55,047 bases of DNA from Pseudomonas putida (lineage in GTDB: Bacteria > Pseudomonadota > Gammaproteobacteria > Pseudomonadales > Pseudomonadaceae), in contig NZ_MKZO01000037.1 in NCBI RefSeq assembly GCF_001941965.1, forward strand, positions 1-55,047. The letters run 5' to 3'. The position numbers and the translations under genes were made by a program. The notes below the pieces were generated by a model. The model saw only the letters and a list, made by a program, of their open reading frames with translations. It did no database searches and was not told the origin of the DNA. Below, in pieces: positions 1 through 7,468 of this stretch (its first letter is position 1; each line of letters opens with the position of its first letter).

Positions 1-62
1 TCAAGAACCATGCTGGCAGCACGTTGCTTAAACTCGCGGGTGTAGGTCTTCCGTTCTTGCAT
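1..62 (-). CDS. IS3-family transposase OrfA, N-terminal fragment (partial)
   Basis: Only the first 20 codons are in the window; the protein begins MQERKTYTREFKQRAASMVL. The KTYTREFK..AA..VL pattern is the usual opening of IS3-family OrfA proteins, just before their helix-turn-helix. ATG at 62 is chosen because a perfect AGGAGG lies a few bases upstream. The rest of orfA, and the frameshift-coupled orfB, would lie left of the window. With 20 residues the family is likely but the subgroup is not. Confidence 0.6.
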   Translation of the reverse strand, partial: MQERKTYTREFKQRAASMVL

Positions 63-114
63 AGAACCTCCTGAATGGGCGAATCATATCGCCCTTAAGA
101 GGTGTCCGGGATCA
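1..114 (-). mobile_element. End of an IS3-family insertion sequence (cut by window edge)
   Basis: The first 114 bases look like the upstream end of an IS3-family element lying on the minus strand and running out of the window to the left. It holds the start of an orfA-like gene with a strong AGGAGG ribosome site (complement of 67-72). Read on the minus strand, the outer end begins TGATCCCGGACACC, and IS3-family ends typically begin with TG. The boundary at 114 is inferred from that TG end. No target duplication can be checked because the other end is outside the window. Confidence 0.6.
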
Positions 115-126
115 TTAGGCCAGTTC

Positions 127-146
127 AGCTTGCCAGCGATGAGGCC
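127..146 (+). repeat. Half of a Pseudomonas REP palindrome next to the IS end
   Basis: The sequence AGCTTGCCAGCGATGAGGCC matches the right half of the REP unit found throughout the window. The left half (CCTGTGGGAGCTGG) is missing, and the insertion sequence ends only 12 bases upstream. The repeat was probably truncated or eroded at that junction. Confidence 0.6.
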
Positions 147-195
147 CTCAAGAACACCCATAAAACCTGGGCAAGTCCCGTCCCAGAGCCTCGCC

Positions 196-215
196 TTGTG
201 CGAAACATTTCACAA
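196..215 (+). promoter_or_regulatory. Inverted repeat upstream of the barrel-protein gene
   Basis: TTGTG, ten bases, CACAA forms a short interrupted palindrome in an AT-rich stretch 90 bases upstream of the gene at 305. It resembles an operator. The spacing is two bases too long for a canonical CRP/Vfr site (TGTGA-N6-TCACA), so no regulator is assigned. Apart from this and the half REP, I see nothing in 115-304. Confidence 0.25.
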
Positions 216-304
216 ATCTTTCACTTTATTTCGAACTTTCCTACAGACCCCTCCCTCGAAGCCCTGCATTCGTTAATACGTTTACCGTCATGGAGGCTTC
301 ACCA

Positions 305-1051
305 ATGCGTACCCGTAACCTGCTCGCCCCGACCTGCATCCTGGCCCTGCTGGGCGCGCCCCTGGCTGCCGTCGCTGCGCCGAGCACCGACCCGCTGTTC
401 ACCCTCGGTCTGACGGGCAGCTACGACAAGTTCAAGTTCGAAGGCGGCAGCGAATCCGACGATAGCCATATGGGCCAGGGCGGTGTGTTCGCCACCTTCG
501 GCAACAAGCTCACCGCCGAATCCGGCTTCATCTACCAGCTCGGTGCCGAGGCCAAGTACGGCAAGAAGAACGACAACAAACTCAAGGAAGCCCAGGCTGA
601 CCTGGACCTCGGCTGGCGTGCCGCGCTGGATGCGCGCAACTTCGTCGATGTCAGCGTGGGTGGTGGTTATGGCTGGTCGCGCTTCGAGCCGGACATCAAC
701 GACATCGACACCAAGCTCACCGTCAAATCGCCGTTCGCCAAGGCAGCGCTGGGCTACAACCACCAGTTCGACGCCTCGACCCTGCGCGTCGAAGTCGGTG
801 CCCGCCACACCATCGACGGCCGTGCCCGCCTGAAGGTCGAGGACTTCGGCAGCGACAGCGTCGACCTCAAGGACCGCACCAACCCCTACGCCGAAGTCAG
901 CCTGCTGATGAACCAGCAGGGCGGCATGCCGATCCAGGTCGGCGCCTACTACACCCGCACCGAGTACAAGCTGGACGAGGACTCGGCAGTGGCTGACAAC
1001 ACCAAGCTCAAGCGTGACGAGTTCGGGGTGAAGGTGGGTCTGGCATTCTGA
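305..1051 (+). CDS. Outer-membrane beta-barrel protein, function unknown
   Basis: A 248-residue secreted protein. An N-terminal signal peptide (about residues 1-25, ending AAVAAPS) is followed by alternating amphipathic strands rich in Gly, Tyr and charged turns (LGLTGSYDKFKFEG, VGAYYTRTEYKLDED). It ends with a terminal Phe (VGLAF), the usual C-terminal signature for outer-membrane barrel assembly. ATG 305 is preferred over an in-frame ATG at 290 because GGAGG at 292-296 is correctly spaced for 305 and the signal peptide then starts normally. The size fits a 10-12 strand barrel. No substrate or partner is evident, and a REP pair follows the gene, so it is probably monocistronic. Confidence 0.75.
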   Translation: MRTRNLLAPTCILALLGAPLAAVAAPSTDPLFTLGLTGSYDKFKFEGGSESDDSHMGQGGVFATFGNKLTAESGFIYQLGAEAKYGKKNDNKLKEAQADLDLGWRAALDARNFVDVSVGGGYGWSRFEPDINDIDTKLTVKSPFAKAALGYNHQFDASTLRVEVGARHTIDGRARLKVEDFGSDSVDLKDRTNPYAEVSLLMNQQGGMPIQVGAYYTRTEYKLDEDSAVADNTKLKRDEFGVKVGLAF

Positions 1052-1078
1052 TGCAGTAAGTCGCGACACAGCAAAACC

Positions 1079-1171
1079 CCTGTGGGAGCTGGCTTGCCAG
1101 CGATGAGGCCAGATCGGACAACAGTGTTGCCAGTGAGGGCCCTATCGCTGGCAAGCCAGCTCCCACAGGGG
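1079..1171. repeat. REP pair (inverted)
   Basis: Two copies of the Pseudomonas REP unit in opposite orientation (1079-1110 forward, 1138-1171 reversed), each built around GAGCTGGCTTGCCAGC. The pair sits 27 bases after the stop of the barrel gene and could fold as a large stem that limits read-through into the TonB receptor gene. Confidence 0.9.
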
Positions 1172-1238
1172 CCAAGGTGACCACAGAATCTGTGCTGTGT
1201 CAGTAGCAGCAACCTACTGCTGAGCCATTGCTCCTGAC

Positions 1239-1249
1239 GCAACAGTCAA
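1239..1249 (+). promoter_or_regulatory. Candidate activator site resembling the SfnR-type motif
   Basis: GCAACAGTCAA matches 8 of 11 positions of the GCAAC-W-GTTGC motif repeated upstream of the two sigma-54 promoters of the sulfur operons in this window. It lies 48 bases upstream of the sigma-54-like promoter at 1297. A second GCAAC half-site lies at 1209. This is pattern inference only. Confidence 0.35.
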
Positions 1250-1296
1250 AACTCCCAACCCCGCCACACCCCTTGATCCACAAGCCCTCCAGCCTC

Positions 1297-1312
1297 TGGC
1301 ACGGGCATTGCC
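1297..1312 (+). promoter_or_regulatory. Sigma-54 (-24/-12) promoter
   Basis: TGGCAC, five bases, TTGCC matches the RpoN consensus (TGGCAC-N5-TTGCW) at all key positions, with GG and GC elements exactly 12 apart. It ends 33 bases before the receptor start at 1346, a normal distance. It implies activation by an enhancer-binding protein. Confidence 0.6.
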
Positions 1313-1345
1313 ATGGTCCAGCCATCCGTAATCAGAGAGCTGCCC

Positions 1346-3574
1346 ATGACCCTGCCTTTCCGCCGCCAGCCCCTGGCGCTGTTGATCGCCGCGACCTTGC
1401 TGCCTGCCCACGCCGCCCTGGCCGACGACACCGATAAACCCGATGCCCTGCCCACCGTGACCGTCACCGCGCAGAAGCGCGAAGAGTCGCTGCAGGACGT
1501 CGCCGCCGCCGTCTCTGCCGTCTCTGGCAAGCAGATCGAACAGACCGGTGGCGGCTTCACCGCCGGCAAGGCGCTGCAGGACGTGCCCAACGCCATCGCC
1601 CCGGAATTCGCCGGCAACCAGCGGCCACGCTGGTACATCCGCGGCATGGGCTCGGGTGACATGGCCCCGACCACCGTCTACCCGGTGGGCATCTATGTCG
1701 ACGACACCTATATCAGCCCGCATATCGCCACAGGCGGTCCGCTCTATGACCTGGAACGGGTGGAGATCCTGCGCGGTCCGCAAGGCACCCTGTGGGGCAA
1801 GAACACCACCGGCGGGGCGATCAACTTCGTCTCGCGCAAGCCGCAGTTCGAGAAGGGCAACGGCTACCTGAAGATCGACGCCGGCAACTACGAGTCGCGC
1901 CTCTACGAAGGCGCCTATGGCGGCACCCTGGTGGACGATCGCCTGGCCGCCCGGGTGGCGTTCGTCGACCAGAGCAAGGACGGCCAGTTGAAGAACATCG
2001 TCGATGGCCATACCGTCGGCGATGTGCACGACCAGGCCGTGCGCGCGCAAATCCTCGCGCGCCTGAGCGACGACCTCGACGCCACCCTGCAGATCCGCTC
2101 CCGTGACTACAAGGGGCAGGGCATCGCCACCCGCGCCTGGGGTGCCGGCCCCGGCGGCACCACGCTGTTCGGCCCGGCACCCACGGTCAAGGACGATGAA
2201 GCGGCCTTCACCGGCAAGGGCGAGGACCGCATCCAGCACAACGGCGTGCAACTGAACCTGCACTGGGACCTGGGCGAGCTGGCCCTGGATTCGATCACCG
2301 CCTTCGACGACATCCAGGAAAAGGCCCAGGGCCCGAACATGGGCATCTACGAATTCGGCCGCTCCTATGGCGACGATCACTGGCGCCAGGTGTCCCAGGA
2401 ACTGCGCCTGTCCTCGGCCAGGAACCAGGTCGTGAGCTGGATCGTCGGTACCCACCTGTTCCATGAAAGCCTCGACAGCGCCAGCAGCAGTGCGATCCTG
2501 CCCACCGCCTACAACGCACCTTTCGATGTCGCCAGCTATGGCCGGACCGACCTCGACCAGACCACCACCAGCTACGCGCTGTTCGGCAGCAGCACCTGGC
2601 AGGCCACCGATGACCTGAGCTTCACCCTCGGCCTGCGCTGGACCCGCGAGACCAAGGACATCGACCTGAACCGCGTCGCCTCGGCGGATGCCGCAGACGT
2701 GTCCTTCGCCAGCAGCAACCGCTGGTGGAAGGACTACACCGGCACCCTGGCCACCGTCGCGACCCAGGACGAGCAGCGCACCTGGAACAAGCTGACCTAC
2801 GACTTCACCCCCGAGTACCAGCTCAACGACAACGCCCGGGTGTATTTCCGCTACGCCAAGGGCTTCCGCTCCGGCGGTTTCAATGGTGGCGCCACGGTGC
2901 AGGCGGAGACCTCGGTGGTGGCGCCGGAGAACGTCGATGCCTACGAGCTGGGGCTCAAGAGCGAGTGGTTCGACGAGCGTCTGATCGCCAATGCCAACGT
3001 CTTCTACTACGACTACGCCGATATCCAGGTGAATACCGTGTCGGTGAGCAACGGGCAGGTGGTGTCGCTGCTGACCAACAGCGGAGCCGGGGTGATTCGC
3101 GGGGCGGAGTTCGAACTGCAGGCCTTGCCGTTGCAGAACCTGCAACTACGCGGTTCGCTGGGCTTGCTGCATACCGAGTTGAAGGACTTCTCGTCACCGG
3201 GCGGCCCGGATTACTCGGGTAACCGCATTGCCCGCTCGCCGGAGCGAACCCTGTCGGTGGGGGCGAGCTACCGGATTGCGCTGGAGGGCGGGGATGCGGT
3301 GACGCTGGATAACAGCTGGCGCTATCAGAGCCGCATTTACTTCCTGCCGACGGCGCAGGAGGACCACAGTGTTTCGCAGGGTGGGTACACGCTGGGGAAT
3401 GCCAGCCTGACGTATCACGTTGCCGGGAAGCAGGACCTGGACCTGAGCGCCTACGTCAACAACCTTACCGACAAGCGCTACAAGACCGACAGCGTGCCGC
3501 TGCCGTTCGATATCGCCTGGGATGCGCGAGGGGATCGCAGGACTTATGGGGTGTCGGTGACTACCCACTTCTGA
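1346..3574 (+). CDS. TonB-dependent outer-membrane receptor
   Basis: A 742-residue outer-membrane transporter driven by TonB. The signal peptide (about 1-28, ending AALADD) precedes a TonB-box-like TVTVTAQ and a plug domain (about 45-170, including LRGPQGTLWGKNTTGGAI). A 22-strand-type barrel follows and ends in VTTHF. ATG 1346 is chosen over the in-frame ATG at 1313 because it begins the signal peptide and lies after the sigma-54 promoter. The TVTAQKREESLQDV opening places it in the large group of receptors for scarce organic compounds rather than in classical siderophore receptors with an STN domain. The sigma-54 promoter and SfnR-like motif hint at a sulfur compound as substrate; this is an inference. 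A REP pair follows, and the convergent neighbour is an AraC regulator. Confidence 0.9.
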   Translation: MTLPFRRQPLALLIAATLLPAHAALADDTDKPDALPTVTVTAQKREESLQDVAAAVSAVSGKQIEQTGGGFTAGKALQDVPNAIAPEFAGNQRPRWYIRGMGSGDMAPTTVYPVGIYVDDTYISPHIATGGPLYDLERVEILRGPQGTLWGKNTTGGAINFVSRKPQFEKGNGYLKIDAGNYESRLYEGAYGGTLVDDRLAARVAFVDQSKDGQLKNIVDGHTVGDVHDQAVRAQILARLSDDLDATLQIRSRDYKGQGIATRAWGAGPGGTTLFGPAPTVKDDEAAFTGKGEDRIQHNGVQLNLHWDLGELALDSITAFDDIQEKAQGPNMGIYEFGRSYGDDHWRQVSQELRLSSARNQVVSWIVGTHLFHESLDSASSSAILPTAYNAPFDVASYGRTDLDQTTTSYALFGSSTWQATDDLSFTLGLRWTRETKDIDLNRVASADAADVSFASSNRWWKDYTGTLATVATQDEQRTWNKLTYDFTPEYQLNDNARVYFRYAKGFRSGGFNGGATVQAETSVVAPENVDAYELGLKSEWFDERLIANANVFYYDYADIQVNTVSVSNGQVVSLLTNSGAGVIRGAEFELQALPLQNLQLRGSLGLLHTELKDFSSPGGPDYSGNRIARSPERTLSVGASYRIALEGGDAVTLDNSWRYQSRIYFLPTAQEDHSVSQGGYTLGNASLTYHVAGKQDLDLSAYVNNLTDKRYKTDSVPLPFDIAWDARGDRRTYGVSVTTHF

Positions 3575-3587
3575 TGGTGTCTGTACT

Positions 3588-3670
3588 GGCCTGATCGCTG
3601 GCAAGCCAGCTCCCACAGTGTCCGCGGCGCACGCAGAACCTGTGGGAGCTGGCTTGCCAGCGATAGGGCC
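3588..3670. repeat. REP pair (inverted)
   Basis: Reversed copy 3588-3618 and forward copy 3639-3670 of the REP unit, filling the short gap between two convergent genes (TonB receptor and AraC regulator). This is a typical position for a bidirectional transcription barrier. Confidence 0.9.
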
Positions 3671-3683
3671 CTCAGCACCCACA

Positions 3684-4703
3684 TCATCCAAACCACCGGG
3701 CCAACCCACTCGGCGTCAACCCGGTCCAGCGCTTGAACGACCTGCGGAAATTGGTCGTATCACTGAACCGCAGGTAGTTGCACACCTCTTCATTGGTGTA
3801 CCCCTTCATCTGGTACAGGTATAACGCCACGTGGCGCCGCACCAGGTCCAGCTGCTGCTGGAAATGGGTGCCATGCTTGCTCAGCTTGCGCTTGAGGGTA
3901 GTCGGACTGATACCGAAGGCGGCAGCGACACGGTCGAGGTTGATCGGCTCATGGATATGCCCGTGCAGGTGATCGAACAGCTCATCCAGAAAACTCGCCC
4001 CACCTCCCAGCGCCTCCAGTTGCCCCAGACACGCCTGCCGCGCCACCAGCCCAGGTGTCGCAGCGGCATTGGGCAACGGTCGATGGATATATTCCCGAGG
4101 CAGGGAGAGCAGGGTGATCTGCGCATCGAAACGCACTTCTTCGCCGAGATACACCCAGTACTGCTCAATATGCCGCGGCTGGCTCCAGGCGCACTGGATA
4201 CGCCAGGGCAGATGCTCGCCGACCAGCCGCCGACTCATTGCAAGGACCGCGCTCAGGCAGGCTTCACCGAGAAACTGCGCCTGGTTGCCGGCACCACAGC
4301 CATCCTGCCAATACAGATGCAGGTAATGCTCCTCCAGCATCAGCCGCGGCGTCAGCAGCGGGCTGAGCAGGGCATGGAACTCGCACAGGTGTTCCAGCGC
4401 CTGGTACAGGTCGCGGGCATGCAGCAGGGTCTGGCTGGCCTCGCCGTAATGCCCTGGCAGCAAGCGCTGACCAAAGAGGAAAGCACTGTCATCGGCATCC
4501 AGCAGGCGCCGGGCATTGTCGATCAGGGTCAGGAACTGCTCCTGGCTGAAACGCGTTGCGCCCCGGCTGACATCCTCGTAGAACACCTCGCAACCGCGCA
4601 GCAGACGGTGGCTGTCGATGCCCCGGGAAAGGGCCAGGTCGATCAGGGTTGCCGGTTGGTAGTGGCCGACGATGAAACGCTGATCACGCTCGTAGCCGCT
4701 CAT
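3684..4703 (-). CDS. AraC-family transcriptional regulator
   Basis: A 339-residue regulator with the architecture of the OruR/ArgR-like branch. An N-terminal ligand-sensing domain of the Arabinose_bd/DUF4066 type covers about residues 20-215. The C-terminal double helix-turn-helix (about 240-338) includes VAAAFGISPTTLKRKL and the second-helix signature CNYLRFSDTTNFRRSFKRW.G.TP, diagnostic for AraC proteins. Its start overlaps the stop of the upstream GGDEF-like gene by four bases (ATGA), so the two are translationally coupled. The regulated genes are unknown; the convergent TonB receptor is a candidate only by proximity. Confidence 0.85.
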   Translation of the reverse strand: MSGYERDQRFIVGHYQPATLIDLALSRGIDSHRLLRGCEVFYEDVSRGATRFSQEQFLTLIDNARRLLDADDSAFLFGQRLLPGHYGEASQTLLHARDLYQALEHLCEFHALLSPLLTPRLMLEEHYLHLYWQDGCGAGNQAQFLGEACLSAVLAMSRRLVGEHLPWRIQCAWSQPRHIEQYWVYLGEEVRFDAQITLLSLPREYIHRPLPNAAATPGLVARQACLGQLEALGGGASFLDELFDHLHGHIHEPINLDRVAAAFGISPTTLKRKLSKHGTHFQQQLDLVRRHVALYLYQMKGYTNEEVCNYLRFSDTTNFRRSFKRWTGLTPSGLARWFG

Positions 4704-5620
4704 GCCGCCCCCTGCTGCGGAGCCTGGCGCTTGGCCCTGGCGATACCGAGGTTGACCCGCTTGAGCAGGCTGTCTACATCGTCGTCATAGGCCATGGCCG
4801 CCGCCACGCTGGCGTGCAACTGCAAGCGCTCGCCGTGGCGTTGGGTCTTGTAGGCGAAGCTGGCCACTGCCTGTTGCAGCTCCCCGGCCAGCCAGCGGGC
4901 CTGGGTTTCGCCGGTATTGGGCATGACCACGACAAAGCGATCGCCGGCCAGACGGCAGAGCACATCCTGCTGGCGCAGGTTGAGCAACAGCAACTGGGCC
5001 AGCGCCTGCAGCAGGTGATCGCCCTCGGCCTCGCCATGCATCAGGTTCACCGCGCTGAAATCATCGATATCCAGCACCACCAGCGACAGCGGCTGCTCTT
5101 CGCGGGCCGCCTGTTCCAGGGCCAGTTGCACATGCTGCTTGAGGTACTGGGCACCGCCCAGCGGGGTCAGCTTGTCGAACAGCAGGTGTTCGCGGAACAA
5201 CCCCTCGCGCTTGCTCATCTGCGCGTTGATCGCCTGCTGTTCCTGGTGCAGGTGATAGATGCCGAAGGTCACCAGGAGCAGGCCCACCGGCATCGGCGCG
5301 GTTTCCAGCCAGTTGTCCCAGACCGCGTCCGGGGCCAGGCGGATGAATTCGTCGAGCACATCCATCCACCAGGAAAAACACACGCAGGCCATGCCCACCG
5401 CCAGCAGGCGACTGACCCGGCCGGCCGGGCGGCTGCGCATCAGCATCACCAGCCAGATCAACCAGATCAGCCCCGAGCCGCCTTCGCCGACCACGTCCAT
5501 CCAGTTGATCTGCGCCCATGGCTTGACCTCGCCGAAGGCCAGGTAGATCTGCAGGCCGAGGTTGGCGGCGATGGCCAAGCCGACAAAGGTCAGGGTGTGC
5601 AGTTTGAGCAGTGATTTCAT
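4700..5620 (-). CDS. Membrane protein with degenerate GGDEF (diguanylate cyclase-like) domain
   Basis: 306 residues. Four hydrophobic segments in the first ~125 residues (about 8-30, 48-62, 70-90, 108-125) anchor it in the inner membrane. A short helical linker (EQQAINAQMSKREG) then leads to a GGDEF-fold domain (about 145-300) with the expected LVVLDIDDFSAVN segment. The signature loop reads AGDRF instead of GGDEF at about residues 225-229. The first Gly change is tolerated in active enzymes, but Arg replaces the catalytic/metal-binding Glu, so cyclic-di-GMP synthesis is unlikely. It may bind GTP or act as a signal partner of the coupled AraC regulator. It lies 55 bases after the phosphoesterase gene on the same strand. 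Confidence 0.8.
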   Translation of the reverse strand: MKSLLKLHTLTFVGLAIAANLGLQIYLAFGEVKPWAQINWMDVVGEGGSGLIWLIWLVMLMRSRPAGRVSRLLAVGMACVCFSWWMDVLDEFIRLAPDAVWDNWLETAPMPVGLLLVTFGIYHLHQEQQAINAQMSKREGLFREHLLFDKLTPLGGAQYLKQHVQLALEQAAREEQPLSLVVLDIDDFSAVNLMHGEAEGDHLLQALAQLLLLNLRQQDVLCRLAGDRFVVVMPNTGETQARWLAGELQQAVASFAYKTQRHGERLQLHASVAAAMAYDDDVDSLLKRVNLGIARAKRQAPQQGAA

Positions 5621-5632
5621 TGACGGTCTCCG

Positions 5633-5660
5633 GGTCGGGCGCTGGCTAGCGTGCCCGACC
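5633..5660 (-). terminator. Hairpin between phosphoesterase and GGDEF-like genes
   Basis: A perfect 8-bp stem (GGTCGGGC with GCCCGACC) encloses a 12-base loop that itself contains the palindrome GCTAGC. It lies between the phosphoesterase stop and the GGDEF start. No T-run follows on the minus strand, so it may be an attenuating or mRNA-end-protecting hairpin, or an operator, rather than a full terminator. Confidence 0.4.
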
Positions 5661-5675
5661 TAGGTCACAAGGGTG

Positions 5676-7076
5676 TTACAGGGATTTGCTGCGGGATTTG
5701 CACGGCAACTGGTCCGGGCCTTGTTCGCCGGTGCAGAAGCGCTCCGCCGGCAGGTTCTTCGCCGGCTCGCTCAGGCGATTGCTTCCCTGCTTGTCGCGGT
5801 TCAGGTCGAAGGCGTCGTAGAGCGTGCCGTTGGCGGTGAAGCTGCGCACTTCCAGGCGCGACGGCAGCACCTCGACGGTCTGGTACAGCTGGGTTTCCTC
5901 GGCGCTGCGGTCCGGCTGCTGGCGGGCGCGGTCGTTGAGGCCGTACATCTTCGAACCGGCCACCGAGACCATGTACACCGGGCCCTGGACCTTGCCGGCG
6001 GCGTGGTCCTTCTTCGCCGCGACACGGCCTTTTTCATTGCTCAGGCGGCTGTAGCAGTGGTCGTGGCCCTGCAGCACCAGGTCCACCTTGTAGCGTTCGA
6101 ACAGCGGTTTCCACGCGGCCTTGAGCGGGCCGGTGTCTTCCGGGCGGGCGCAGGTGAAGATCGGCTGGTGGGTGACGACGATCTTCCAGCGCGCCTTGCT
6201 CTCCTTCAGGCGCTGTTCCAGCCACTGGCTCTGCTGGTCGAGGGTGTTCAGGTCGAGGGCGGCAGTCCCGTCGAGGACGATGAAACGCACGTCCTGGTAG
6301 TCGGTGAAGTAGGTGGTGGTTTCCAGTCCCTTCACACCATTGCCGGGCAGGGCGAACTGCTTCGCCCAGTGCGGACCGAGCACGCGGCCTTCGCTGCCAT
6401 CGGGGTTCACGCTGTCCAGGTACTCGTGGTTGCCGGTGGCGACCACCTGTGGCACCCCGGCGTAGTGGAAGCCACCGGCCTGGTTCCATTCGCCCCATTC
6501 ATCGTCGTGGACCAGGTCGTCGCGCTGCGAGGTGAGGTCGCCGGCATGCACCACCAGCGCCGGGCTGGCGGTGGCGTGCAGGGCCTGGCGCACGCTGCGC
6601 GAGGCGATGGAGAGGATGTCGTTCTGGGTGTCGCCGAGGTAGATGAAGCGGAAGGGCTTGAAGCCAGCGGCGGCGGTGCGGAACTGCAGCCATTCGCTCC
6701 AGCCGTCGGCGCCCTTGACCCGGTACACGTAGGGGGTGTCCGGTTGCAGGTCGGTGAGGCGGACCTGGTGGTACAGGGCGGCGCCGTTCTCGGTATCCAG
6801 CGACTGGCTGCTGCCTTCGAGCAGGATGGCGCGTTTTTCCAGTTGCGGACCGTCGAGGGCCGGGGCCAGTTGCAGCTGGCTGGCCGCCTGGCGGCTGTCG
6901 GTGCGGAAGGTCACGGCCATTTCCCGGGCCGGGTTGGCGCCGGGGGTCAGGACGATACGGTCGGCCAGGCCGGTGGCGGCGTAGGGCGCGCCGGGTGAAT
7001 GCGGCAGGGGTTCGGCTGCGCTGGCGTTGCCGATGCAGGCGGCGAGGGCGAGGGCCAGCAGGCTCAGGCGGGACAT
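5676..7076 (-). CDS. Secreted metallophosphoesterase, purple-acid-phosphatase-like
   Basis: 466 residues. A signal peptide (1-21, ending NASAA) is followed by an N-terminal fibronectin-like domain typical of purple acid phosphatases (about 40-135, with LQPDTPYVYRV). The calcineurin-type catalytic domain carries all metal-ligand motifs: LGDTQND (D149), HAGD (D180), GNHE (N216, H217), VTHQP and GHDHCY. It should hydrolyse phosphate monoesters in the periplasm or outside the cell. ATG 7076 is chosen over longer in-frame starts because the upstream extension is translated REP sequence and has no signal peptide; AAGGA precedes it. It is divergent from the phytase operon and has a possible PHO box at 7126-7143, which suggests a phosphate-starvation role. 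Confidence 0.85.
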   Translation of the reverse strand: MSRLSLLALALAACIGNASAAEPLPHSPGAPYAATGLADRIVLTPGANPAREMAVTFRTDSRQAASQLQLAPALDGPQLEKRAILLEGSSQSLDTENGAALYHQVRLTDLQPDTPYVYRVKGADGWSEWLQFRTAAAGFKPFRFIYLGDTQNDILSIASRSVRQALHATASPALVVHAGDLTSQRDDLVHDDEWGEWNQAGGFHYAGVPQVVATGNHEYLDSVNPDGSEGRVLGPHWAKQFALPGNGVKGLETTTYFTDYQDVRFIVLDGTAALDLNTLDQQSQWLEQRLKESKARWKIVVTHQPIFTCARPEDTGPLKAAWKPLFERYKVDLVLQGHDHCYSRLSNEKGRVAAKKDHAAGKVQGPVYMVSVAGSKMYGLNDRARQQPDRSAEETQLYQTVEVLPSRLEVRSFTANGTLYDAFDLNRDKQGSNRLSEPAKNLPAERFCTGEQGPDQLPCKSRSKSL

Positions 7077-7125
7077 GGAGGATCCTTGGGTCGGTGAGTT
7101 CTGGCGGCCAAGGAAACAAAGGCAA

Positions 7126-7143
7126 ATGACGCTTGGGTTACAG
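7126..7143 (-). promoter_or_regulatory. Possible PHO box for the phosphoesterase gene
   Basis: On the minus strand CTGTAACCCAAGCGTCAT matches 12 of 18 positions of the PhoB consensus CTGTCATAAAWCTGTCAY, with the two half-sites at the right 11-base period. It lies 50 bases upstream of the start at 7076. The match is moderate. Confidence 0.4.
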
Positions 7144-7206
7144 GGTGGGGGGTCTATTTGGACGCTGGCAGATGTGAAAAAATGTTGGTTTTTCAGTGTT
7201 CTCAAG

Positions 7207-7289
7207 GGCCTCATCGCTGGCAAGCCAGCTCCCACAGGGACCGCGTGCACCGCTGAACCTGTGGGAGCTGGCTTGCCAGCGATGAGGCC
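7207..7289. repeat. REP pair (inverted)
   Basis: Reversed copy at 7207-7237 and forward copy at about 7258-7289. Here the pair lies between two divergent promoters instead of after a gene end, separating the phosphoesterase control region from that of the phytase operon. Confidence 0.9.
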
Positions 7290-7371
7290 GGTACAGCCAA
7301 TGAAGAGTGAAAGGGGGTCATATCAGGCCAATTCCCCGCGAAAACCACCCGAAAATGCCCCGATCCGACCG

Positions 7372-7401
7372 CTGTGAAAATCCCTGTCACAGATCTGCCA
7401 C
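7372..7401 (+). promoter_or_regulatory. PHO box (three tandem repeats) before the phytase operon
   Basis: Three CTGTSAA/C-like heptamers in a row: CTGTGAA (7372), CTGTCAC (7384), CTGCCAC (7395). The last two have the exact 11-base period of PhoB sites and match the consensus at about 15 of 18 positions. A weak -10-like TAGCGT follows about ten bases later, as expected when PhoB replaces the -35 element. Confidence 0.65.
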
Positions 7402-7468
7402 ACGCCAGCCCTAGCGTGCCCCTCAGTTTCCGCCGGGTGTGGCGGATCGACTTCAGGGGAGCAACAAC

